A stretch of DNA of 64,000 nt, taken from NCBI GenBank assembly GCA_905182995.1, contig CAJJDP010000132.1, positions 45,940-109,939 on the forward strand, written 5' to 3'. Shown here one piece after another: positions 49,489 to 61,711 of the stretch. The first letter of the stretch is position 1. Each line of letters begins with the position of its first letter. The notes beneath the pieces are model-generated. The model was not told the origin of the DNA. It saw only the letters and a program-made list of their open reading frames with translations, and did not search any database. Both the position numbers and the translations under genes were made by a program. Source of the stretch: Paramecium octaurelia (lineage: Eukaryota > Ciliophora > Oligohymenophorea > Peniculida > Parameciidae).

Positions 49489-52400
49489 TTATTCTTATTG
49501 TTATTGTTATTGTTATTGTTATTGTTATTGTTATTGTTATTGTTATTGTTATTGTTATTGTTATTGTTATTGTTATTGTTATTGTTATTGTTATTGTTAT
49601 TGTTATTGTTATTGTTATTGTTATTGTTATTGTTATTGTTATTGTTATTGTTATTGTTATTGTTATTGTTATTGTTATTGTTATTGTTATTGTTATTGTT
49701 ATTGTTATTGTTATTGTTATTGTTATTGTTATTGTTATTGTTATTGTTATTGTTATTGTTATTGTTATTGTTATTGTTATTGTTATTGTTATTGTTATTG
49801 TTATTGTTATTGTTATTGTTATTGTTATTGTTATTGTTATTGTTATTGTTATTGTTATTGTTATTGTTATTGTTATTGTTATTGTTATTGTTATTGTTAT
49901 TGTTATTGTTATTGTTATTGTTATTGTTATTGTTATTGTTATTGTTATTGTTATTGTTATTGTTATTGTTATTGTTATTGTTATTGTTATTGTTATTGTT
50001 ATTGTTATTGTTATTGTTATTGTTATTGTTATTGTTATTGTTATTGTTATTGTTATTGTTATTGTTATTGTTATTGTTATTGTTATTGTTATTGTTATTG
50101 TTATTGTTATTGTTATTGTTATTGTTATTGTTATTGTTATTGTTATTGTTATTGTTATTGTTATTGTTATTGTTATTGTTATTGTTATTGTTATTGTTAT
50201 TGTTATTGTTATTGTTATTGTTATTGTTATTGTTATTGTTATTGTTATTGTTATTGTTATTGTTATTGTTATTGTTATTGTTATTGTTATTGTTATTGTT
50301 ATTGTTATTGTTATTGCTATTGTTATTACTATTGTTATTGCTATTGTTATTGCTATTGTTACTATTAAGATGGTAATTATTGTTATTAAAATTATTAGTA
50401 TTACTATTATTATTATTGCTATTATTATTATTACTGTTGCTATTATTATTTTTAACTGGCTTTCTTTTCACTTATTTTACTTTCTACCCATTTACAAATA
50501 TCCTTAGACTAAAAATTTAGGTTAAATAAATACTTTAACAACATTTTTAGCTGTCTCATATTATAAAGGAGTAAAACTACTTAACATAACTGCAGCAGCT
50601 TATTATTTGATAGTAATAACAAAGCATAATTTAGAGATCAAGTTTCCCCAAAATTTTATGATTCCTGAATCTCTTCTTTAATAATGCGATTCAGACACAA
50701 ACTCTTAGAGCTTGAAGTTGGCAAACAATTATGAACTTTGCAATTAATCATAATGCATTAAATATACAACTGTAGAGAATGAATCACTCTGAGAAACGGA
50801 CATAAATTATTATTCTTTCTTCAGCATATCACTTAATTTATGAATATCTCCAAATTCATTGTATTTTTCGGGAACCACCCAGCCCGCTAAAATTATTTAC
50901 ATGTTTTTATTAGCTGATTTTTCCATCTACTATAATGTAGTATCTTAAGAATAATATTTTTGATGCTTAAATTCGCTAGAAATCTTTGGAAATTCTTTCA
51001 ATTTATTGTCCAAAGCATTTGTGTAAAATTCACAGGTTATCTATTATTCCTTTATATGAAATTTATATCTCTTTCCTATCTTTAAGATCTTATCACCAAA
51101 GCCAAGAGGAGTAACCTAATAATAAATCAATCAATTTACTTCAATTTTTTAAACCACAACTTTTTATTCTGGTTCATCATCATCAGGATTATATAAAATT
51201 GGTTTATTTGGATTTTCAATTTTCTAGATTTCTAATTCTGGTAAGTCTGAAGACATTGATTCATTAACTCCTTTGCTAACAGATCTACTAGGGGACCGTT
51301 GAGACTTTTAAGATTATTACTAATGTTAGGATTATAATGACTATTATGACTAGATGGACTGTTGAGATTAAAATTAGGAAGTTTATTTATTTTAATCCAA
51401 CTAAAAATTATCATAAATAGATTATTTTTATTATTATTATTATTATTATTATTTTTATTGCTATTGTTATTGTTATAGTTATTGTTATTTTAATAATTAT
51501 TGGGTCTGTTATTACAATTAAAGCTATTTTAATTGAGATTAAATTTATTATTATTATGTTTATTGTTGTTATGACTTGACGTTCGGATAGGAATCATTTA
51601 AAATTTAGTTGAGAACATCTTCTTTCGATTATTTAGTGTTTGTTGAATTTGATTAAACCTGTTTAGCAACAGGTTAGGCATTTTTCTAATTTGCTTGTTA
51701 TATTGCAACAACTTTATTTTTATTTGGAGCTAAAGGATTGTAATCTTATTGTTATTGTGAAGATGGTGCATTAGGTCTTTGCATTAACTTTTCTTCTATC
51801 TATTGAAGTGCTTTGCTTTCATATTTTTTAACTGCATAATTCACTTATTCAATATTGAACCCTTTCTCAACAATCCTTTTTGAGAAATTAGGCAATTATT
51901 GCAATTCTTTAAAAGTTTAGATAAGTGTTGTCATTCTTTCCATGTACACTATATTATAACTATATTATATACTTAATTTATTTGTGTTGAAAGTGCCAAA
52001 CTCTTAATTTTCAAATATCTTAATTCTGCCTTCATAAAAAATTTAATTCCTTAAAATCTACAATGTCGGATTACGTAAAATAGCTTATAATAATTCTTTT
52101 TTCTTTGCATCTCTTAATTATTAAGTAACTGCCTCTTAAGTCTTCTTGACTTTCTTTATGCTAATAAATTCAATATTTTATTCCTCCGCTTCTTATCTTT
52201 ATTGGTTCTTCTTTCTGATCTATTATTATTTTTATTTTCTATCAAAATATGAATTGATATCATCAAAGGGTTTCTTTGGTTATAATTCCCTTAATCTTTC
52301 TAATTTATCATGTTAAGTAATATGCTGAAGTTCAATTTACAATTAAGATGCATCAACTTTTCCATCAACACATGAATCCAAGCAGGAACCACTTGCCACA

Positions 52401-55400
52401 GAATCTATCAATTTAGCCATTATTTATTCTAAATATGTTAATGGCACCTTCATTTTTTCAATCGATAATTTTTAATTATTCATTAAGGCCTAATCTATTA
52501 TATCATACCCTTAATTCAACATATTTCTAAATGAAGCAAATCCCCATTTTTATTAAGGGTTTTCTTTAAATTGATTAACTTATTTAATCCAAATAGCAAT
52601 TTTGACTCTCTCATATTGATCTCCCCATCTAAATATACTAAGCAAATCATGGAAATCATTAAAAGCCTGTTCGGTTTGTAAATTACTCTCAATAAATTCT
52701 AATTTCTTATTAAATTCCTAGTATTCTCTTATAAAGTGATCAGCATCAGGATATATGATTATGATATCCTTATACTTCTTCTAGAAATTGTTCATCAAAT
52801 CTGTCAATTCTTTTCCATTAGGAGATGCTTTCTACTTTGAAATTGTTTATCTTAATGTTTAATAACTTTACTTTAGTTGTTCAAATGAATTCAACCAAGA
52901 TTAGACTAATTACTTCTCTTCTAGCAAAGGTAAGTTTTGCAACTTTTCTAGTAGGTTTTACACTACAACTTCCTTTGTTTTAATTTGAGATTGGCTAATC
53001 TCTTGAATTTCATTTTAAATTTAGAGACATTCGTGATATCGTATTTCAACATCTTATGATCTTTCTATATTGATATTTTGTATCTTATCGATATCTTTAA
53101 TAGATTACTCCAATTCTTCAAACGTATATGGTTGATTATTTTTGATCTTATTGGCGATATTTTAAATCTTCTCTGCTACATTTAATAAATTACTCAATTC
53201 ATTAATGTAATCTGGAATTTATAAATTATGAGTTTATAATAACAAAATGAGACTACTGTATTGTTTCTTAGCTTTGAACAAATCAACTGTTTTGTTCCCT
53301 TTTAAAATTTCTTTTAGTTTCAAAAGATAGATATTAATTTTCAGATTATCTATCAATTATTAATCCTAGATGAATGACTAAATTAATCTTTAATATAAAG
53401 CAGTAAGTGCTAAGATGTCCTCACATGAACACTTGCTAAATTCTTCTTAGATTTAATGAATATTATAAAAATCTTAATAGAATTCTTTAGAAATAAAGTC
53501 GTGTGCTATATTACTCGATTTAATCTCTTAATCCAATAATCTTGCTTCCATAATTGTAAAACATTATTTAAATTTTTACAAATCTTATTTTGACTTCTTC
53601 CTTTCTAAGAACATCTATTTTCTATTATTATAATCTTTAATTTTATCAACTAATGCATTGAAACATGCTATTTTTTAAAGCAGGCTTACACAAATCAAGG
53701 CTTGTTTAGGTATATGCGACATAATGATTACATCTTGTAACAACTTCAGACTTTCATAAGTAAATTCTGGGGTTGTAGTAATTTCAAAATATTTCTTTAC
53801 AATTGTAACCCAAACATTGTATATTTTAACTTAATCCCAGATACCTCCTTTTATGGAAAGAGTAATTTAGCTATATAAGTAGAACCACCCATCTAAATCT
53901 TGGGGAAGTGGCACTTAAAATAGGTAGTTTCCAATTTAAGAACCTAATGCAAAAACTATTTTTTATTGATTTGAAAACATTTCTGAAAATTAAATTAAAT
54001 TGGTTTAGTCACTTTCATTCAATTTAAAATTCTTAGAGAGCACTTAATCTATTAATGATGATTGTATTTCTTATTTTGATTACCAAAGAGATAATAATAT
54101 TTTAGCTTGCTTTTCCCAAAGAAAGTGTTAATAATTATTTAAAACAGCATTTATCCTTTTATCAAGTATGATTGATTATTTACTTAAAATATTATCTAAT
54201 TCTAGTATGATTGTCTCATTATCATCTTTAAATAGAATTTAAAAGGGATTACAAACTTAATTAATTTTAAATTATAAATCTGGATTTTTATCATCTTCAA
54301 TTTCCATTTCTTAATCTGGAGATTTATATTTTTAATAAAATTCATATAATTATTAAATAAATTAGCAAGCTTTATTCAAACTCTATAATAATTATTTCTC
54401 TTCATAAATTATCTTACTTTAAGAAATATCTTAGAGTAATTATTTAGCCTAATCTAGTTATTCAGTATCAAATATTTCATTATCTAACAAAGCCTTAATC
54501 TCTTTTTTCTTCTATAAGCATTTAGTTATCTCCTAATCAAATTGATTAATAATCTTTTCATCAAAATTTAATTCTTTAGATTTTTCAAAAGCTTATTCTA
54601 GTTATTAAAGTGTTTAAGATTTTGCAGTTCTTATTTTCTCAACCTCTTAAAATTATTCTAGTCTTTTCTATAATTCTTAGATTTCAGGAACATCATAAAT
54701 CTTATTCATTTATAGCTCTGCTTAAAACTTCTTTCTCATTTATTCATTTAAGTTCTTTTGTTCAATCATAACTCTTAATTTTTATCTAAATTCATTTAAT
54801 TGCTTTTCCACCTACTCCAAAGTCAATTTGTCTTTTTCTGAGGCATTGATTTCAACAGATAATTATTTTAACATTTAAATGTGATCCAAAGTGATCTTAG
54901 TTTGAATATCTTTAGTCACTTAGATTTCACTGTCATCCTCATCTTTTTCTTATTATTCTAAATCTTGCATATATCTTTCATACAATTAGTATTTAGACAT
55001 AAATTCATATAACTCTGGAAAATCTTTATAATGGAATGGCAATTCCTCTAACTTACTTAAAAAAATCAATATTTCTTTAGTTGATTTAGTTTTTTCTAAC
55101 TTTTAAACAATCATTTATCCTTCCTATAATTCTTATTTTAGGGTTTCAACCCATGGTACTGAAATCAATAATTCATTAAATTCTTGAATTGTTTTTTCAA
55201 CAAATTCCTTACTTAATTTGATCTAATTTAATTTGATTCTAGTTTCTGATGTAAGATTATAAAATTGTTATTGACTTTTAATTTAAGTAATTTATAGACC
55301 TAAGTAGCTCTATAATTTTTCGTAATCCTCCAATTCATCCTCTATTTCATCTTCTTCTTCTGAAGAATCTTAGACATCATCATTCATGATTTATTCGAAA

Positions 55401-57272
55401 TCACAGAATTTTTCTTCAGCTTCTTACATTTCTTTGATAAATCTTTTCTTAATTCGCTTATACTCTTACACTTATTATTATAAATATATGAATTCTTAAA
55501 ATTCATTTGATTTGTATTGATTTTAAATAGTTTTTTTAGTTAATTTAGTTCTGGATATAATAATTTAAAATGCTGATTGTAAATTATTCAATTTATTAAG
55601 CAAGTCAATAAAAAATTTGCACTCATCAAAATCTTTAAATAAATTGATAACTTAATTTAATTTATCTTTTAAAGCATTATTATATTGTATATTTTATTAA
55701 ATGATTAGGTTAGATTCATCTAATTAAGATAGAATAATCCATTGATTATTATCTCTATATGGTATTTATTATTTAAAAAGGAAATTCATAAAATCAGTTA
55801 CATTAGATTTTTGTTTAATTTATGATAAATATTATTGTAAAGGTTGATAGAATGGTAAATTACCCAAAATGGTTTCCATGATTGAATATTCAGATTCAGA
55901 ATCTAATATATAGTATTTAATTATACATGATTAAATCTGTGCACTCAAACTTCTTTCACAATAAATACCTAAAATAATAAGAGTATTAAATGTCATTTTT
56001 AAAAAGGGGGGCAGCAAGGACTTTAAATTCTTTGCAGGAAAATATTTAAGAATATGATCAAATCGAGAATTGCTCCATTAATTACAAAACGGACAGAAAT
56101 AATGATCTTTATTCTTTTATTCTTCATAATCATCTTGATATTGACGTAAACATTTATCATGATACCATTCCATACATGTTTCACATTGAACCATTTCTTC
56201 AGAATCATTAGCTAATTGTTATTGACAACAACAATAAATCTATTATTTCTAATGAGTAGAACAAAAGAATTCCATCAATTAACTAGTATAACATTAATAA
56301 ATACTCTTTTTCTTCTTCTATTTTTTCTTATTATTGATACTTATCATATAGTTAATCTATATTAATTTATTTATCCACTTTCTAAATTTCCAGAAATTAT
56401 TATAAGATAGATTGGGATTTAATTTTTAATTGAGTCTTATCATTTCCTGCTTATACAAGGTTACCAGTACAAAATAATTGTTTATAGTTAAATTGGATTT
56501 CCCATCCTGTTGGTCTTTATGGATTTTCTGAGTATGTTAAATTATAACCACCGAAACTTACGATGTAATTTACCATACAATAGATGTGTGCATAAGTATT
56601 GCATTCTGATTATTAACATTTAATTGTGGCACCTTAAGATTTGCAATATGAGCATATTTATTTAGGAACTTGTAATATGTTATTTGGCTTCTTGAATTTC
56701 ATTTCCATAAATGAAGATAATTCAAGTTGTTTGGATAATAATCCACAAAGAGGATGAACAAATTCATTGGTATCACTGATTTTCTTCTTCAAACCGCCTT
56801 TTTGATTACAAACTATGCATATTTGATCTTGCTTCTGACTATATTTGCATTTATCACATGCAAAATATCCTTAATTATTAGAATTGGGATTCAGCTCTAT
56901 TTCAGTGGAAATACCATAACAATACAAGTGACAACTTAATTAACAACCATAACAGGATATTATTGTCATTCCTTTATAACTATTATTTTTTTATATTTAC
57001 CTCTTTCTTATTATTAAAATCTGCTTTCAAATCCAACTGCACAAATATCACAAGCTTAACTCTAATTGATTTTTAATATATTAATACTTGTAAATCTCTT
57101 GAAATTGTTAGCTTTTTGGGTCTGAATCCAATATCTTTCTTATTTAATTGGTTATAAACTAAAGATAAAATAGGAATTAAAATTAATATATAATGGTATA
57201 TATAGCGAACAAATGCATTATTTATAACACACCTACTGAAAGATCTTATTGCTCATTTTCTTCGTTGTCCAT
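49192..57272 (-). CDS. Giant multi-PHD-finger protein with helical core and polyglutamine tail
   Basis: About 2,650 residues. Exons joined over introns at 50509-50533, 51116-51139 and three near the start (22, 29 and 26 or 28 nt) divide by three. Near the N-terminus is a JADE/BRPF-type cassette: PHD CDICAVGFESRF..ISCYGCQLSCHLYCYG..FACDKC; a zinc knuckle (CIVCNQKGGLKKKI..HPLCG); an extended PHD (CSYCKSQGATIKC..CNTYAHIYC); then a third PHD (IYCCCQQQ..VQCETCMEWYHDKC..YFCPFC). About 1,400 residues of helix follow (for example RDSQ-like EEEDEIEDELEDYEKL), resembling KDM5-type PLU-1 regions in character. Near the C-terminus are a folded segment (MQIILAGWVVPEKYNEFGD) and a polyQ tract, then an acidic end (TELEPVTSEEEDNHTSSNHN) to QQDKQVMGELFKNNNIR. 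PHD fingers read histone tails, so a nuclear chromatin role is likely. No SET, JmjC or acetyltransferase domain seen. The hydrophobic first ~40 codons may hide another intron. Confidence 0.85.
49440..49494. repeat. TTA trinucleotide run beside the hexamer array
   Basis: A mostly pure TTA run. On the coding strand it is a run of TAA, read as Gln. It continues the polyQ tract at its C-terminal edge. Confidence 0.85.
49495..50316 (-). repeat. Perfect (CAATAA)137 array encoding polyglutamine
   Basis: On the plus strand 137 uninterrupted TTATTG hexamers (822 bases) without a single mismatch, flanked by interrupted copies (TTATTGCTATTG, TTATTATTA). On the coding strand, in the frame of the giant gene, it reads CAA TAA alternately, that is, Gln-Gln under the ciliate code: about 274 pure glutamines inside a total Q-rich tract of more than 320. 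Confidence 0.95.
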
Positions 57273-57529
57273 TTTATTACTTCTTATTTGCTTAAAATGT
57301 TTAAAAAAAATAATTAAATTATTTATATCAAGAAATCCTTAAATTATTTATATTGTATAAATTATTTATTCCTTATACTACTTCGATGTCACTATCTACT
57401 TAATATGTTTCTCGTAAATAAATAATCTAAGTATCTCATCCTGTCCTTTGATTTTGAAATATCTTTCAATCATATCTCATTGATATTAATACAATTTTTG
57501 TTTTATATTAAAAATATAAATTATCGTTA
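57273..57529. promoter_or_regulatory. Shared upstream region of divergent genes
   Basis: A 257-base AT-rich interval between the start codons of the minus-strand PHD gene and the plus-strand coiled-coil gene. Both promoters must lie here or within the genes. No specific element can be named. Confidence 0.4.
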
Positions 57530-58881
57530 ATGATTCCCTCTAAAATAATCAAGAGATAAGAATAACTCAACTCAAATTCAATCTAAGATGCTTCTCAAAT
57601 GAGAAAGGTACAAAGTAACCTAATGTTGGTATCTAAAGCAAGTAGTTTACCAAAATAGTTTGAAAAGAATGAGAAATTAAAAACTACAGGAAATAAAATG
57701 GAATCTTTTAAGCATTCCAAAAATAATTCAATGAATCATTTATCAACAACTGAGAACACTAAAATTATAGATTCGATCCAAAATGCTTCATCCATTTATA
57801 TTACTAATAAAACGGAAGAAATCTAACTCAGAAATGAGATCCATCTTAAAGCTTTAATCATTGCGGATTTAAATAAAAACATGGCTTTATTATAATAGTA
57901 AAATTCAACCTACGAAGTGACGATTTCATAACTGGAAAAAGACGTTTAATAATTAAATTAAACAATAGAAAAAATGTGTGAATAATTGACTGACTCAAAC
58001 AATGAATTTAACAAAGAGATTAAAAAGCTTTAGGATTAAATCACAAGCAAAGATAAAATCAATAAGTTTTTCAAAGCTGAAAACTAATAATTATTATCTA
58101 TAATAAAATAAGGTTCTTATAACAAAACTAAAATAGATAAAGAGAATCAACCCAATGTAACTTAAACTAATTAATAAGATTAAATCAATTATTTAAAAGA
58201 TTAGATTGATCTCTAAAGAAAACAGTTTTAATAAACTGAAGATTCCCTTTAAAAATAAATAACTGGACTGAACCTATTTGTTAATGAACTATTTCAATAA
58301 TAATCATCAGAAAGATTGAACACTAATATAAGTAGTAGAAATGAAAAAGATACAAGAAATAGGAAACTATCTTTATAAAATGATATGGATATATTCTAAT
58401 CATAATTATAGCATCTTGATAAATAAAAACATAAATTAGATCATAAATTTGATAATATTCAAAACAATCTGAATTAATTAACTGAAAAGCAATTAAACTC
58501 TGTTTTGACTGACAATACTCAAAATACAAAAGAAATCATTAAACTAAGACAAATCGTTTAAATATAAAAGAAATAAATTGAATTATAACAAAAGACAATA
58601 CTAAATCAACATTTCGAAATTCAAAATTTATAAACTCTGCTTTATAAAAATGATCAAGATAGTGCATCTAAGAGAAAAGAAATAATAGAAATTCAAGATG
58701 ATATAATAACGAATGAATTTACTAATTCTCCAAAAGATGAAATGTAAATTTAGTTTTTTATTATAGTTATCATTTGAATGACAGTTAAAGCGATATTAAA
58801 CCCAAATACTATTTGGACAGTATTTAAAATACATTTTAAAAGTTCTAAGTAATAACAGAGGAAAGCACTTTTAGAAATTGA
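57530..58881 (+). CDS. Coiled-coil protein, function unknown
   Basis: A 442-residue protein with one 23-nt intron near the end (58744-58766); splicing replaces a hydrophobic read-through with a natural tail (YHLNDSQSDIKPKYYLDSIQ). The N-terminal ~100 residues are Ser/Asn/Lys-rich and probably disordered (MIPSKIIKRQEQLNSNSIQD). The rest is coiled coil with regular heptads: ISQLEKDVQQLNQTIEKMCE, YLKDQIDLQRKQFQQTEDSL and IIKLRQIVQIQKKQIELQQK. No catalytic motif. It is divergently arranged with the giant PHD gene: the two start codons are only 257 bases apart, so they share one upstream region and could share regulation (inference). Confidence 0.8.
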
Positions 58882-58958
58882 ATACTATACTTTATATCTA
58901 TATTAAATATTTAGTTTTTAATTAATTTTTATTATAATAGTATTATTCTATTAGAACA

Positions 58959-59759
58959 ATGAATTAACCTATGAAGAAAATGACACTAACAAGTGATCAA
59001 CCTGAAAGATTAAAATAATTGTAGATTAGGATTCAAGAAGAAATCCGAAATTTAGTAAGTGAGAATCTAATCTAAAAATATTCAAATGAGGATCATTTAG
59101 TTAGGTTGTTAATTGCTAGAGAATGGAAGGTTAATGATGCTTTTGAATAATGGAAACGATGGGTTGAGTGGAGGAAATAGTATAGAGCTGATGATATAAA
59201 GATTGAAGAGATCCAAACTGAGATAGCTTTAAGAAAAGCTTTTTGGAATGGAGTTGATAAATAAGGAAACCCGTGTTTGGTTATTAAAGCAAAGAGACAT
59301 TTCCCTGGTGAAAGTAATCCTGAAACTCTCATCAGATTTTTTTTGTATATGATTGATTAAGGAATTCAGCAGGCAGATAAGGCTGGAACTGGTAGAATTA
59401 GTGTGATTTGGGATAGAGAAGGTGTTGCATTCAAGAATTTTGATACATCAATGTTTACAATAATGAAGAAAATAGTGACTTTAGTGTAAGATAATTATGC
59501 AGAGAGACTGCATCAATTATTCATACTATATCCAAATCTTCTAGTTAAATCGATTATGAATATTGTAAAGCCATTCCTAAATGAGAAAACAAAGTCTAAG
59601 ATAATATTGTGTAATCAGATGAAGGATCTACAAGCTTATGTTGGAGAGCATTATTAGATTTCTGATGGTTTGATATGTGAGAATATTGAATAAATTTAAA
59701 TACACAATAGTGAAGAAGAGAAAAAGTAAATAAAAGAGATAATGAATGAAGAATAATGA
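58959..59759 (+). CDS. CRAL-TRIO (Sec14-like) lipid-binding protein
   Basis: An intron-free 266-residue frame. Residues ~35-75 match the CRAL-TRIO N-terminal helices (DHLVRLLIAREWKVNDAFEQ, WKRWVEWRKQY). The lipid-binding domain follows: FWNGVDKQGNPCLVIKAKRH, AGTGRISVIWDREGVAFKNF, IVTLVQDNYAERLHQLFILY, PNLLVKSIMNIVKPFLNEKT and a final KIILCNQMKDLQAYVGEHY. The YPE-type turn reads RLHQLFILYPN, as in Sec14 relatives. Such proteins bind phosphatidylinositol, tocopherol or other hydrophobic ligands and link lipid exchange to membrane traffic. The first Met of the frame is used; a second Met lies four codons downstream. No GOLD domain. Ligand cannot be predicted. Confidence 0.88.
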
Positions 59760-60123
59760 TACTATTGCGACATGATATAAATTAGATTTTTATTAAGAAT
59801 TGCAATCAGAAGTTCTACTATATATTATTATTTCATAAAGTCATTTGTTTAAAATTACAAAAGATCTACTATCTCTTTTTCCATTTGATTTTAGTAAATT
59901 TGAAAATTCTATTAAAGATTAAACTATAATTAATTAACATCTAATATTTTACTGATGATTACTATTAAATAAAATAAATCAAAAACTCAATTTCAATAAA
60001 ACGTCTATTGGTTAAATAAGTATTGATCCATTATATTCAATTGATTTAATGTCATCAAAATGAATAGAAGAATAAAAAATGAGAAAACAAAGAAAAAAAT
60101 TAATATATTTTAATTATAGTAAA

Positions 60124-61670
60124 TCAGACTAGAAAGTAACCTTTTCTTCTTATTGTTGTTTATGGTAAAGTAGGTGTTTTTTCTTGAGAAATAATCCATT
60201 ATTGAATATTAGTAAATTATTCTATGGTTCTGTTGATAATTTTATTAAACTTGATTCCCTCATATTTATTATATAAGCCTTCATATCTTGGAGAGTTGAC
60301 AAACCCAGTTTTATCGTTAGCCAAGGCTATGTATTGATACATCTCTAATTTTCTATTAGGAGTCATATGACTGATCAAAACTTTATCTTTAATTGATCCA
60401 AGACTTTGATGAGGATTAGAAACTATGACTCTGGATGGTTCGAAATTTTCATTAGCAAAAAGTTACGAATGATATTTTCTTTCTGTTTATCTAATATTTA
60501 AATTTGCTTCATCCTTAACTACTTTAATATCTGGTATTTTCTTTTGAAAATATTTTTCAACATAATATTTTTAATGAATATTATCTGATTTCTACGGAAA
60601 TACAATTTCATAGCATTCATCATCAGAAGATACTTATTCAACATCAACAATTAGGTGATCTTTATTAACCTTATTTGATAAACTCCCTTATTCCAATCGA
60701 CTCAAGGCTAGCAAGCGGACTCTCGAATTTTCATCCTAATGATAAGAATAGATTTTACCTCACAATTTCCATTAATCATTCTATCATGGAAGAGTTTGGC
60801 CTTTTCAATTTAACCAACATAAAAGTAATACTTTCCCAATAATTCATAGGCAAGTAATTCATCATTCTTTTGTTTGAGTTTCCAGGCAGCCATCAAATAT
60901 TTTGTGAAGTACAATTAGCTTAATTTTGGATAGATCCTAAGTAGACATTCACCCAAACCTCTGTAAGATTTCATTTTATTACTATAATGGGCATCAGTGT
61001 CTGATAACCTTTTACAGATTTTGAAATAGATAGCTCCTTGGATAGGGTTATAAAATAATTATTCTATTTTTCCAAAAATGTAAAGAATTCTTTGATGTAC
61101 ACAAATGTTCTTTTATTTAAAGCATTCAACTAGAATTTCTTTCATTTGTTATTCGCATTCTTATCTATTGAATTTGTAGGCGAGTAAATTAGTTAAGTTT
61201 TGTATAAGTTATTCAATGCTTAGCCATGCTTCAGTTAAGTACTTTGAAACTTTCTGTTCAGCAGTAGCTTCATCATAATCTTAGGAATCTCTAATGGTTT
61301 TGATATCCTCATTATATTATTGGATGATATATTAGGTCATTTTGTAAATACGAGATTATTTTTTGAGTGTATCAGGATTAGTTTATAAGGCTTCGGGAGC
61401 CTTGTAAACATTAAAGAAATCACTTTATCTTGTACACTTTTTTGTAAGTCTTTGTCCAATCTTCCTTTAGGATTTTGCTTGTTTCATCTTCAATTCTGGT
61501 AAATGAGCAAGTGGAGTTTGATAATTGAATTCAGTTCTATCTGTTTAAGGTTATGATGATCCTTTAAGACTCATAACTTTATTGAGAGATATTTGGGTCT
61601 TTGAAAAGGTTGTTCTGGATATTCCCAAGCTATCAGTAGTATAATCTTGAGAAAATTTAATATTTTTCAT
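60124..61670 (-). CDS. Conserved hypothetical, helical (TPR-like) protein
   Basis: A 507-residue protein with one 23-nt intron at 60736-60758. The N-terminus (MKNIKFSQDYTTDSLGISRT) is polar. From ~residue 110 it is helical with TPR-like pairs: AEQKVSKYLTEAWLSIEQLI, CFKQKNICVHQRILYIFGKI, NPIQGAIYFKICKRLSDTDA, KSYRGLGECLLRIYPKLSQL and ELLGKYYFYVGQIEKAKLFH. The C-terminal third has an acidic stretch (VEQVSSDDECYEIV) and a conserved-looking block SRVIVSNPHQSLGSIKDKVL then SHMTPNRKLEMYQYIALAND. The TPR-like helices suggest a scaffold. I do not recognise a named family. It is the upstream neighbour, on the same strand, of the CRAL-TRIO gene's 3' side and is preceded 41 bases away by the Derlin stop. 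Confidence 0.78.
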
Positions 61671-61711
61671 TAATTATTAATAATACAAATCAAAACTCTC
61701 TTATTAATTTA

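Noticed and set aside
49495..50316. CRISPR-like array
   Set aside because: No spacers; the unit is a plain six-base tandem repeat in a eukaryotic gene.
49361..50507. Long frames predicting poly-Leu, poly-(Ile-Val), poly-(Tyr-Cys) and poly-Asn proteins
   Set aside because: They are alternative readings of the hexamer array. Only the minus-strand Gln-Gln frame is continuous with conserved coding sequence on both sides.
51232..51943. Separate Q-rich gene starting at 51943, and a separate gene at 52.0-55.9 kb
   Set aside because: The frame is open without a TGA from the coiled region through this Met into the Q-rich part, so these are one gene in the ciliate code.
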